DNA of 64,000 nt from Chryseobacterium rhizosphaerae (GTDB lineage Bacteria; Bacteroidota; Bacteroidia; Flavobacteriales; Weeksellaceae), in assembly GCF_003385455.1 (NCBI RefSeq), contig NZ_QNUF01000003.1, positions 124,001-188,000 of the forward strand, in the 5' to 3' direction. The first letter of the stretch is position 1. Every line of letters begins with the position of its first letter. The notes beneath the pieces were generated by a model, which was not told the origin of the DNA, made no database searches, and was given only the letters and a program-made list of their open reading frames with translations. Positions 43,806-50,537 of the stretch are shown here, piece by piece. The translations under genes were made by a program, and so were the position numbers.

Positions 43806-43827
43806 ATATAGTTTTTATCAGTCTTTA

Positions 43828-43834
43828 CAAAATA
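43828..43834 (-). promoter_or_regulatory. -7 element of the 42966-43805 gene
   Basis: On the minus strand this reads TATTTTG, a one-base-short form of TAnnTTTG, 22 nt before the ATG at 43805. The variant also occurs before the histidine kinase gene. Confidence 0.45.
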
Positions 43835-43856
43835 GGTGATTTCCTCTCGTCCCACA

Positions 43857-43872
43857 TTACGGATTTCCGTAA
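43857..43872. promoter_or_regulatory. Candidate response-regulator operator, perfect palindrome
   Basis: TTACGGA-TT-TCCGTAA is a perfect palindrome. Its near edge is separated by 28 nt from the terminal G of the minus-strand -7 element, exactly as for the related site at 46867-46882. It would sit at roughly -47 to -32 and suits an activator. Confidence 0.6.
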
Positions 43873-44019
43873 CCCCTTCCTGTCCATTTCCTGTCTATCG
43901 ATGTCTGTGTTTTGTCTAACACCTGCTCCTCTTCTTGTCGCATCTTTGCTTCAGAAAATCAGTGATAAACAAAACATTACAAAAACAAATTTACAAAACT
44001 GATTTCAAAATCACCAGAT

Positions 44020-44070
44020 AAAACGGAGGAAAACTCCGGGTTGGGAAGCAGATGTTTCTCCTCCGTTTTT
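44020..44070 (+). terminator. Hairpin with T tract in the leader of the small peptide gene
   Basis: AAAACGGAGGA (44020-44030) pairs with TCCTCCGTTTT (44059-44069), with a 28-nt loop, followed by T. No gene ends upstream on this strand, so it may be a leader attenuator. Confidence 0.5.
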
Positions 44071-44125
44071 GAAGGTTCACTTCCCAAAAAATTAAGAAGC
44101 GCTTCGAAATTTTAAACGTGTACAG

Positions 44126-44147
44126 CCTGAGATACATACATCTCAGG
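44126..44147 (+). promoter_or_regulatory. Stem-loop in the 5' leader of the small peptide gene
   Basis: CCTGAGAT (44126-44133) pairs exactly with ATCTCAGG (44140-44147), 6-nt loop, with no T tract; an AGGAGGAA stretch follows directly, 38 nt before the ATG. It may affect translation or mRNA stability. Confidence 0.4.
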
Positions 44148-44185
44148 AGGAAGAAAACAATTTCAACTTCAAAAATTTTACGGAA

Positions 44186-44392
44186 ATGATCCAGATTATA
44201 TTAATGCTATTCGGTTTAGCATTCCCAAATAATAACGCAAATACAGTAACTAGTGATAACGACGGAACAGTACTAATGTCAATAACAGAAGACCCAATTA
44301 CTGACGGCGGCGGAAACGGAAATGGCCACGGAAACGGTGGAAGTACAGGAGGAAATACGGGACAAACCCCACCACCTTTTTCACAACCCTAA
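44186..44392 (+). CDS. Small secreted Gly/Asn-rich peptide
   Basis: The 68-residue product opens with a short hydrophobic signal-like stretch (MIQIILMLFGLAFPNNNANT). The rest is acidic, then Gly/Asn/Thr-rich with repeated GNGxGNGG-type units and a Pro-rich end (TPPPFSQP). I recognise no family. It lies 72 nt before the TPR histidine kinase gene and has its own terminator. Position and size suggest a signal or a substrate of the neighbouring system; this is inference. Confidence 0.6.
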   Translation: MIQIILMLFGLAFPNNNANTVTSDNDGTVLMSITEDPITDGGGNGNGHGNGGSTGGNTGQTPPPFSQP

Positions 44393-44400
44393 TTATAGAA

Positions 44401-44429
44401 AGAGTAGATTGTTTAAATCTGCTCTTTTT
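44401..44429 (+). terminator. Terminator of the small peptide gene
   Basis: AGAGTAGATT (44401-44410) pairs with AATCTGCTCT (44416-44425), one G-U, followed by T. The kinase gene has its own promoter after it. Confidence 0.75.
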
Positions 44430-44431
44430 CT

Positions 44432-44438
44432 TATTTTG
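44432..44438 (+). promoter_or_regulatory. Candidate promoter -7 element of the histidine kinase gene
   Basis: TATTTTG, preceded by TTG at 44409-44411 with a 20-bp spacer, lies 26 nt before the ATG at 44465. It is a one-base-short variant of TAnnTTTG, as before the 42966-43805 gene. Confidence 0.4.
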
Positions 44439-44464
44439 CAGGAAAAAACAAAGTAACCAAACAC

Positions 44465-46126
44465 ATGAAGAAGTACTATTTATTTATTTTACTAATTCTG
44501 CTTTTTTCCTGTAGAAAAACACATTTAGATAAACAAACTCCAACAACAGCAGATGCATACTACAGTAAGGCAAAAGAAATCTATGCTAATTCTGATTCTG
44601 CTTTTTATTATTTTAACCTAGCTAAAAATTTTTATTTAGATATAAATGATTCATCCGGAGTAAGCAAATCTTTAGTAAACATGGCTATTATACAAAATAA
44701 TAAAGGTGATTACTATGGAAGTATAGAAACTTCTCTTGAAGCAAATAAGTTTTTAAAAAAAACAAAAGATAGCATTGTGAGAAGTACCTTAGCTTCTAAC
44801 TATAACAGTATGGGAACTTGTTCATCGTACCTTTATGACTTTGGTAATTCTTTAAAGTATTATACTCAAGCTTTAAAATATGTGAATGTTCCAAAAAACA
44901 AGTATATATATTATAACAATCTCGGTGATGTTTTAATCACACTAGGAAAATATAAAGAAGCAATCAAAAACATAAAACTTGCATTACCAACAACTGATAG
45001 CTTAAATTACGCAATGGTCATCAATAACTTAGCAAGAGCAAAATATTATGATGATAAAAACTACAATCCCCTTACTGAATTTAATAGAGCATTGGAAATA
45101 AGAAAAAGAAATAATAGCAGCATAGATGAGAATTCAAGCTATGCCACATTAGCCAATTATTATTTTTATTCCGACAAAAAGAAGGCGTTGTATTATGCTC
45201 AGCAAATGTTGAATACTTCTAAAAAAAATAAGAGTTTCGAGGATCAGCTCCAGGCACTACAAAAAATAATAAATCTAACTCCTAATAATCATTTGGTCTA
45301 TTTTGAAGAGTTCCAAAAATTAAATGATAGTGTACAAATCGCAAGAAATAAAGCGAAAAATCAATTTGCAACAATAAGGTATGATGTAGAAAAAAAGAAC
45401 ACAGAAAATCAAACATTAAAACTCCAGCAAGCTGAAAAAGAGGTTCAGCTTCTCTATCGAAATATTGGCATAGGTGCTTTGTCTCTATCTTTAATCGGGG
45501 GTCTATTTTGGTACAGAAGAAGGAGAAAAAGACTTCAGCAGGAGAAAGAACTTGAGGTCAAAAATACACAGCTAAAAATGTCTAAAAAAGTTCATGATGT
45601 CGTTGCCAATGGGATCTACCAGGTGATGACAAAAATTGAAAACCAGGAAGTTTTCGACAAAGAGGAAGCACTGGACGAACTGGAATTCGTGTATGAAAAA
45701 TCCAGGGATATATCTTATGACAAAACAGACATCCATGAAACCCTGGAATTTGATCAAAAAATATCAGCTCTTGTGGGTTCATTTAAAAATAATGAGGTAG
45801 AAACATATCTTGTCGGAAATGACAAAAGCATTTGGAACGGATTGAAGGACTCGTCAAGAAATGAAGTCTACCAAATCATTCGTGAATTGCTTGTCAATAT
45901 GAAAAAACACAGTAGGGCAAGCAGAGTTGTTTTTAAATTTGAGCGAATTAACAACAAAATCCAAATTCAGTATACAGACAATGGAATAGGAATATCCGAA
46001 GGCTTAGTCCGTAAAAATGGACTTACAAATACGGATTCCCGTATTGAAACCATCCATGGAGAAATTATTTTTGACACTAAAACCGAAAAAGGATTGAAAA
46101 TTAGTATTTCGTTTCCTGTTTCTTAA
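44465..46126 (+). CDS. TPR-containing lipoprotein-type sensor histidine kinase
   Basis: The 553-residue product starts with a lipobox signal (LLILLFSC, Cys16), so the sensor end should be lipid-anchored outside the inner membrane. A tetratricopeptide region (about 30-290) with repeats such as YYNNLGDVLITLGKYKEAIK, a helical linker, one membrane helix (about 332-350) and a basic RRRRKR stop follow. The kinase part has the phospho-acceptor His377 in KKVHDVV and a HATPase domain with RELLVNMKKHS (N box) and YTDNGIGIS (G1 box). The response regulator gene follows 14 nt later. The stimulus is unknown; TPRs suggest protein or peptide contact. Confidence 0.85.
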   Translation: MKKYYLFILLILLFSCRKTHLDKQTPTTADAYYSKAKEIYANSDSAFYYFNLAKNFYLDINDSSGVSKSLVNMAIIQNNKGDYYGSIETSLEANKFLKKTKDSIVRSTLASNYNSMGTCSSYLYDFGNSLKYYTQALKYVNVPKNKYIYYNNLGDVLITLGKYKEAIKNIKLALPTTDSLNYAMVINNLARAKYYDDKNYNPLTEFNRALEIRKRNNSSIDENSSYATLANYYFYSDKKKALYYAQQMLNTSKKNKSFEDQLQALQKIINLTPNNHLVYFEEFQKLNDSVQIARNKAKNQFATIRYDVEKKNTENQTLKLQQAEKEVQLLYRNIGIGALSLSLIGGLFWYRRRRKRLQQEKELEVKNTQLKMSKKVHDVVANGIYQVMTKIENQEVFDKEEALDELEFVYEKSRDISYDKTDIHETLEFDQKISALVGSFKNNEVETYLVGNDKSIWNGLKDSSRNEVYQIIRELLVNMKKHSRASRVVFKFERINNKIQIQYTDNGIGISEGLVRKNGLTNTDSRIETIHGEIIFDTKTEKGLKISISFPVS

Positions 46127-46140
46127 AAAATCTAAAAAGA

Positions 46141-46806
46141 ATGTTCAAAAAAATTTTAATTGCCGAAGACCACGAAAGTATTAATCTCTCTGTACAAAAA
46201 ACATTAGAAGAGCTCAACATCCCGAATGTTGACTATGTATATTACTGTGATGATGCCTTAGCTAAAATTCAAAAGGCTATCCGTGAAAACAACCCTTACG
46301 ATTTATTAATTACCGATCTTTATTATGAAGAAGATCATCATCTCCAGAAAATCAAAGACGGAAAAGAACTGATCCTGAAAATTAAAGAAATACAGCCTTC
46401 CCTAAAGGTAATTGTATTCTCTGCTGAGCACAAATCCGGGGTAATCGACTCTCTCTTCAATGAGTGTAAAGTCAACGGATATGTCCGGAAAGCCAGAAAT
46501 GACTCTAAAGAACTCAAAAAGTCGATTGCTTCCGTCTACATTAATGAGAACTATTTATCTCTTGATCTGAAACAGGATATAAAAAAGCTCAACAGTTATG
46601 AATTTTCTGCATATGACATTACTCTGGTCACCTTACTTTCAAAAGGAGTCCTGCAGAAAAATATTCCCAATTATCTACAGGAAAATGACATAAAACCTTA
46701 CAGCCTGAGCAGTGTAGAGAAGAAATTAAACGGTCTGAAAGAAGATCTTGAAGTCACCAGCAATGAGCACCTTGTGGCTTTTTGTAAGGACATAGGAATT
46801 ATTTAA
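46141..46806 (+). CDS. Response regulator with LuxR-like helical output domain
   Basis: The 221-residue product has a receiver domain (about 1-125) with acidic pocket Glu9-Asp10, phospho-acceptor Asp59 in LLITDL, switch Ser94 and Lys117. The C-terminal part (about 150-221) reads FSAYDITLVTLLSKG, then a long SLSSVEKKLNGLKE helix, which looks like a LuxR/NarL-type DNA-binding domain adapted in Flavobacteriia. It is the obvious partner of the histidine kinase upstream. A terminator and then the TTACGGA palindrome and promoter of the nine-gene operon lie directly downstream, so it is the prime candidate for the factor that binds there. Confidence 0.83.
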   Translation: MFKKILIAEDHESINLSVQKTLEELNIPNVDYVYYCDDALAKIQKAIRENNPYDLLITDLYYEEDHHLQKIKDGKELILKIKEIQPSLKVIVFSAEHKSGVIDSLFNECKVNGYVRKARNDSKELKKSIASVYINENYLSLDLKQDIKKLNSYEFSAYDITLVTLLSKGVLQKNIPNYLQENDIKPYSLSSVEKKLNGLKEDLEVTSNEHLVAFCKDIGII

Positions 46807-46835
46807 TAACCATATCAATTAAGTCCCTTTTAATA

Positions 46836-46863
46836 AAAACCTTTCAATTTTGAGAGGTTTTTT
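46836..46863 (+). terminator. Terminator of the two-component operon
   Basis: AAAACCTTTCA (46836-46846) pairs with TGAGAGGTTTT (46851-46861), one G-U, 4-nt loop, followed by T. The operator of the next operon starts 4 nt later. Confidence 0.8.
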
Positions 46864-46866
46864 GTT

Positions 46867-46882
46867 TTACGGATTCCCGTAA
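46867..46882. promoter_or_regulatory. Candidate response-regulator operator of the nine-gene operon
   Basis: TTACGGA-TT-CCCGTAA matches the palindrome at 43857-43872 with one arm mismatch. 28 nt separate it from the terminal G of the -7 element at 46904-46911, the same distance as at the other site. Confidence 0.6.
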
Positions 46883-46903
46883 GGATTGAAAACTAAAGGG
46901 TTA

Positions 46904-46911
46904 TATTTTTG
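46904..46911 (+). promoter_or_regulatory. -7 promoter element of the nine-gene operon
   Basis: TATTTTTG matches TAnnTTTG, 23 nt before the ATG at 46935. The operator upstream occupies the usual -33 region, suggesting activator-dependent use. Confidence 0.58.
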
Positions 46912-46934
46912 GAGTATTAAAACAGAATATAATT

Positions 46935-47267
46935 ATGGGAACGTTTATCATCTCGAAAAGAAAAAATAATGAATATCAATTCAATCTGAAAGCCGGAAAC
47001 GGAGAAATTATTTTAACCAGTGAAGGATATGTCCAGAAAGCATCATGTCATAAAGGAATAGAGTCTGTTAAAATTAACTCTCAGGAAGATTCCAGGTATG
47101 ACAGGCGAATAGCTGTAAATACTAAAGATTACTTCGTTCTTAAAGCCCGGAATGGAGAAATTATCGGCAAGAGCCAATTTTACAGTTCAAAACTTGCAAT
47201 GGAAAATGGAATTGCTTCTGTAAAAAATAATGCTCCTGAAGCTGAAATTATTGACGAAACTATTTAA
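46935..47267 (+). CDS. YegP-family (DUF1508) tandem-repeat protein
   Basis: The 110-residue product carries two copies of the YegP/DUF1508 unit: residues about 1-50 (FIISKRKNNEYQFNLKAGNGEIILTSEGY...) and about 58-105 (YFVLKARNGEIIGKSQFYSS...GIASVKNNA). The unit forms a small alpha/beta fold; its biochemical role is not settled, though such proteins often accompany stress or restriction genes. It is the first gene of a tight operon extending to 52773, directly downstream of the palindromic operator. Confidence 0.78.
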   Translation: MGTFIISKRKNNEYQFNLKAGNGEIILTSEGYVQKASCHKGIESVKINSQEDSRYDRRIAVNTKDYFVLKARNGEIIGKSQFYSSKLAMENGIASVKNNAPEAEIIDETI

Positions 47268-47280
47268 AAAAAATAAAACA

Positions 47281-48351
47281 ATGGACCTTAAAATTAAACT
47301 GGACCAGCTCCATCAGAAAGTAATTGGTCTGAAAGAACAGATCGGAACGGAAGAAGCTACAAAAAATGCCTTTGTAATGCCTTTTATACAGATTTTGGGC
47401 TATGATATTTTCAACCCTACAGAGGTAGTTCCGGAATACATCTGTGATATCGGAACAAAGAAAGGAGAAAAGGTAGATTATGTAATCAAAAATAATGAGG
47501 AACCCATCTTCATTATTGAATGTAAACATTGGAAAGAAAGTGCAGATGTCCATAATTCTCAGCTCCACAGGTATTATCATGTTTCCAAAACAAGATTTGG
47601 AGTTCTTACCAACGGTATTATCTATAATTTCTATACCGATCTTGAAAAGCCTAATGTGATGGATGAAAAACCATTTTTCACAATAAACATTGAGGATTTA
47701 AAAGACAGCTCCATCAAAATCCTGGAAAGCTTTACCAAGAAAGACTATAATCTGGAAAGCATCCTGGATTCTGCAGAGGCATTAAAATATATTAAAGCCA
47801 TCAGAAGAGAATTTGAAAAAGAAATTGAAAATCCTTCTGATGAAATGGTGCGCCTTCTGGTCAACCGTTTTTTCGAAAAACCACTAACGGCCAACAGAAT
47901 GATTTCTTTCAAAGAATATGCAAAAAAGGCCTTATCTACTTCCATTAATGAATCTATAAGCTTTAGACTGAAGTCCGCATTAAGCATCAATGAACAAATT
48001 GAAAAACGAGATGAAAATGTAAATGTTCCCACATCTATCGACGAAAATAACGACTCTAAAATTATCACAACAGAAGAAGAGCTTGAGGGATTTCAAATCG
48101 TAAAAGCTATTCTGAGAGAAAAGATATCTTCTTCCCGAATTGCTTACAGAGACACCTTGTCCTATTTTGGAATTTTGCTGGATGACAACAATAGAAAACC
48201 GATCTGCAGGCTACACTTTAATACCTCAAATAAGTATATAGAAATTTTTCACAATGGTAAAGATGCAGGTGAAAAAGCTCTACTGAATAATCTTGATGAA
48301 ATCTATAACTACCGAAATGAACTCCATAAAACCTTAGAAAATTACAACTAA
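47281..48351 (+). CDS. Solitary type I restriction HsdR N-terminal-domain nuclease
   Basis: The 356-residue product matches the HsdR_N domain (PD-(D/E)xK nuclease). The N-terminal coiled region leads to VMPFIQILGYDIFNPTEVVPEY, then the active-site set Asp66 (VDYVI), Glu80 and Lys82 in IIECKHW. The C-terminal third (about 265-356) has its own alpha/beta unit (YIEIFHNGKDAGEKALL). There is no HsdM, HsdS or helicase part here, so this is a stand-alone nuclease-like protein, possibly acting in defence or RNA/DNA quality control. I begin at the ATG at 47281; a longer TTG start would overlap the YegP gene. Confidence 0.8.
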   Translation: MDLKIKLDQLHQKVIGLKEQIGTEEATKNAFVMPFIQILGYDIFNPTEVVPEYICDIGTKKGEKVDYVIKNNEEPIFIIECKHWKESADVHNSQLHRYYHVSKTRFGVLTNGIIYNFYTDLEKPNVMDEKPFFTINIEDLKDSSIKILESFTKKDYNLESILDSAEALKYIKAIRREFEKEIENPSDEMVRLLVNRFFEKPLTANRMISFKEYAKKALSTSINESISFRLKSALSINEQIEKRDENVNVPTSIDENNDSKIITTEEELEGFQIVKAILREKISSSRIAYRDTLSYFGILLDDNNRKPICRLHFNTSNKYIEIFHNGKDAGEKALLNNLDEIYNYRNELHKTLENYN

Positions 48352-48355
48352 ACCC

Positions 48356-48847
48356 ATGAAAACATTCATCTCCATATTACTTTCTTGTTTGTTGGGGTTT
48401 GTTTCTGATTCTTTTTCGTCATCCCAACCAGAAAAGGATGACTATAATGCAAGAAGGTGCACCGGCTCCTCTACCTGTTCTGCCTGTTCCAATTGCTCCG
48501 GATGCGCCCATTGTAAAAGCGGTGGGACATGCGGGGTGTGCAAAGGTAACTTTTCAGGTAAAAGCAAGCCCTCTGTATCTTCAAAAAGAGAGGAAACAAA
48601 AAATAATCCCAAGAAAGCTCCAAAGGTCTTTATTGAAGACAACCATCTTAATTTCAATTCCAATAAAACAATCATTGCCACCCGATCTGTTTCCATTTTT
48701 GAAAAGCCTTCTTTCCATTCGAAAGTGATAGAAACCGTTTCAAAAAAAATACCATTGATCACTCTTTCAAAAAATGGCCCATGGTATAAGGTAAAAGTAC
48801 AGAAATCCGGAAAAACAGGATATGTGAACAGTGCTCATATTCAATAA
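48356..48847 (+). CDS. Exported Cys-rich protein with C-terminal SH3 domain
   Basis: The 163-residue product has an N-terminal signal peptide (about 1-22; a lipobox-like Cys11 is inside its hydrophobic core). A dense cysteine block follows: Cys35, Cys41, Cys44, Cys47, Cys50, Cys53, Cys59 and Cys62, many with CxxC spacing, interleaved with Ser/Gly. After a Lys/Ser-rich linker comes a bacterial SH3 domain (about 105-163) with VSIFEKPSFHSKVIETV, the WYKVKV strand and GYVNSAHIQ end. The cysteine block could bind metal or form disulfides outside the cytoplasm, and the SH3 domain could bind cell wall. Both are inference. Confidence 0.72.
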   Translation: MKTFISILLSCLLGFVSDSFSSSQPEKDDYNARRCTGSSTCSACSNCSGCAHCKSGGTCGVCKGNFSGKSKPSVSSKREETKNNPKKAPKVFIEDNHLNFNSNKTIIATRSVSIFEKPSFHSKVIETVSKKIPLITLSKNGPWYKVKVQKSGKTGYVNSAHIQ

Positions 48848-48865
48848 CCAAAAATAAAATATCAC

Positions 48866-49490
48866 ATGAATTTAAAACAATTTTTAAACGAAGAACAGGA
48901 TCCGAAAGCTGTAGAAAAGCTTTTGGAAAAGATAACCAGCCTTCTTACATCACAAGAATTTGTAGAATACATTGCTGTTCAGAAAAAACCGGCAATGAAC
49001 TTTTCTCCGGATTGTATTGCTCTTACGAACAGGAGAATTATTTTCTGTAGACCTAAAAACTTCGGCCTATCAATGGACTTTCAGGATTATAATTGGGTAG
49101 ATGTTGCAGACTGTCATATAAAAGAAGGAATTCTAGGTGCTACATTTATCATAAAAACAATAAAGAGTTATTCTAACATGATGGATTATCTTCCAAAAGC
49201 ACAGGCCAGGAAACTCTATCAGTATGCACAGGAAATAGAAGAGCAGATGAGAGGAGTAAGAAGAGAAAAAGATCTGGAAACCATAAGAGGCTTCAGCAGG
49301 TGGGGTTACCGTGAACAATGCGACTCCAATTATTGCACAGCCACAACAATTCCAGCAGCATACACCCCATCTTATTGAAAGTGAAGATCCTTTTGCCCTT
49401 TTACAAAAGCTTAAAGGACTCATGGAAAATGGGATTATTTCTCCCGAAGAATTTGAAGAAAAAAAGAACGAAGTCTTATCAAGAGTTTAA
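48866..49490 (+). pseudogene. Frameshifted PH-like/SHOCT domain protein
   Basis: The first frame (48866-49378) encodes a bacterial PH-like domain (LTNRRIIFCRPKNFG, YNWVDVADCHIKEGIL). After residue 140 the natural continuation lies in another frame (49287-49490), which encodes ASAGGVTVNNA, then a linker rich in Gln and Pro and a SHOCT domain (ALLQKLKGLMENGIISPEEF). One extra base near 49285-49286 (in ATAAGAGG) joins them: removing it gives ...ETIEASAGGV..., a normal 207-residue PH-SHOCT protein. In the unmodified frame the product ends in an unnatural Cys/Tyr-rich tail at 49378. It could be a real mutation, a sequencing error in an A run, or, less likely, a +1 recoding site. Confidence 0.72.
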
Positions 49491-49494
49491 AATT

Positions 49495-49710
49495 ATGAAA
49501 TCAAAATTTACAGCCGCTATTCTCGCTTTATTTTTAGGAGGCCTTGGCATACACAGATTTTATTTAGGACAAAATACACTAGGTATTTTATATCTTGTAT
49601 TTTGTTGGACCTTTATTCCGGCATTGATTGCCTTGTTTGATTTTTTTATTTTCATTTTTATGTCTGAAGACAGTTTCAATTACAAATACAACCTCCGGAC
49701 AGGATTTTAA
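49495..49710 (+). CDS. TM2 domain membrane protein
   Basis: The 71-residue product is a TM2 protein: two membrane helices (about 6-25 and 32-56) joined by the family's GLGIHRFYLGQ turn with LGILYL following. TM2 proteins are small membrane components of unknown exact function, frequently placed next to PH-like, SHOCT and short helical domains, as here. It starts 4 nt after the reconstructed stop of the PH-SHOCT gene, so both belong to one operon. Confidence 0.85.
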   Translation: MKSKFTAAILALFLGGLGIHRFYLGQNTLGILYLVFCWTFIPALIALFDFFIFIFMSEDSFNYKYNLRTGF

Positions 49711-49720
49711 AATTAAAAAA

Positions 49721-50119
49721 ATGAAACCATTCTTTATCCTATGTGCGATAAGTTGTTTCATTGCTATTTTCAGGCTTCCTATTGAATATTATACTTTCTT
49801 ACGCATCTTTATTTCCATTGGCGCCTTGATTGTTATTTACAATGCTCTCCGTTTTAAACACTATTATGTAAGCATATTATTTTTAGGAATTCTTACTCTT
49901 TTCAACCCTATTTTTCCAATCTACCTCTACAAAAAAAGCATATGGATTCCCCTGGATGTCATCACAGGAGTTTTATTTCTGCTGCTTGATTTTATAGAAA
50001 AGACCGAACAAAAAAATGAAGAGAAAAAAGAACATGAAAAAACACAAGTACAACAGACTTTGCCTAAAATGAACACACGAGACATCATCATCAACCCTAA
50101 AAAAAATAAACAAGACTAA
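49721..50119 (+). CDS. Small membrane protein (DUF6804-like)
   Basis: The 132-residue product has three or four hydrophobic segments in its first 90 residues (about 3-19, 27-44, 48-64, 72-90) and a charged Lys/Glu/Gln-rich C-terminal tail (about 93-132). The layout, with the aromatic YYTFLRIF and the FNPIFPIYL turn, is similar to DUF6804-type proteins, but I am not certain of the family. I start it at the ATG at 49721; an in-frame TTG further up overlaps the TM2 gene. It is inside the tight nine-gene operon. Confidence 0.6.
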   Translation: MKPFFILCAISCFIAIFRLPIEYYTFLRIFISIGALIVIYNALRFKHYYVSILFLGILTLFNPIFPIYLYKKSIWIPLDVITGVLFLLLDFIEKTEQKNEEKKEHEKTQVQQTLPKMNTRDIIINPKKNKQD

Positions 50120-50124
50120 TCATC

Positions 50125-50532
50125 ATGGAAAATATTCAAATTACTGAAAATCTTAAAGCACACTTTCTAAGGCTCTATCAAATGGCCATTTGTGATGACG
50201 ATTTCAGTCCCCTGGAGCTAAAAATGCTTTATAAATCTGCTGAAGAAAGAGGAATTTCATCTAAAAATCTGGATGAAATTCTAATGAATCCCATCAACCT
50301 AAAGTCATTAACTCCACAAACTATTGAAGAAAAAATAGACTATCTATATGACCTCACAGTAATGGTTTGGGCAGATGGCATCGTTTCTCCCAATGAGTAT
50401 TCAGCAATGGAAAAATATGTTCTCATGTTTGGTTTTTTAGAAGAAAATGTAAAAGCCATTGTTGATTATCTTATTGAAGCCGTAAAGCTTGGAAAAAGCA
50501 AAACAGATATTTTATTTGAATTAAAAAACTGA
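50125..50532 (+). CDS. TerB-like helical protein
   Basis: The 135-residue product is all-helical and has two acidic units of TerB type: CDDDFSPLELKMLYKSAEERG (about 23-43) and WADGIVSPNEYSAMEKYV (about 84-101), each with the D-x-x-(x)-S/P-x-E pattern that binds metal in TerB. TerB-type domains are known from tellurite and stress-response complexes at the membrane and from phage-defence contexts. Its neighbours are a coiled-coil membrane protein and a vWA-like lipoprotein, the sort of partners found with Ter modules. Confidence 0.7.
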   Translation: MENIQITENLKAHFLRLYQMAICDDDFSPLELKMLYKSAEERGISSKNLDEILMNPINLKSLTPQTIEEKIDYLYDLTVMVWADGIVSPNEYSAMEKYVLMFGFLEENVKAIVDYLIEAVKLGKSKTDILFELKN

Positions 50533-50537
50533 ATGAA

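Larger units (their letters stand above)
43806..44185. other. 380-bp intergenic region between the membrane protein and peptide genes
   Basis: This stretch holds the minus-strand promoter and operator above, then a hairpin with T tract (44020-44070), a 10-bp palindrome GAAGCGCTTC (44096-44105) and a second hairpin (44126-44147) shortly before the peptide ATG. A plus-strand -7-like CATCTTTG (43941-43948, one mismatch) is the only candidate promoter for the peptide gene. I see no coding sequence in it. Confidence 0.5.

Noticed and set aside
44178..44184. TTACGGA half-site directly before the small peptide ATG as a third operator
   Set aside because: It is only one arm, lies at the start codon and does not have the 28-nt promoter distance of the two full sites.
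49283..49290. Programmed +1 frameshift in the PH-SHOCT gene
   Set aside because: No recognised slippery or stimulatory element is seen, and a single-base insertion explains the data more simply.
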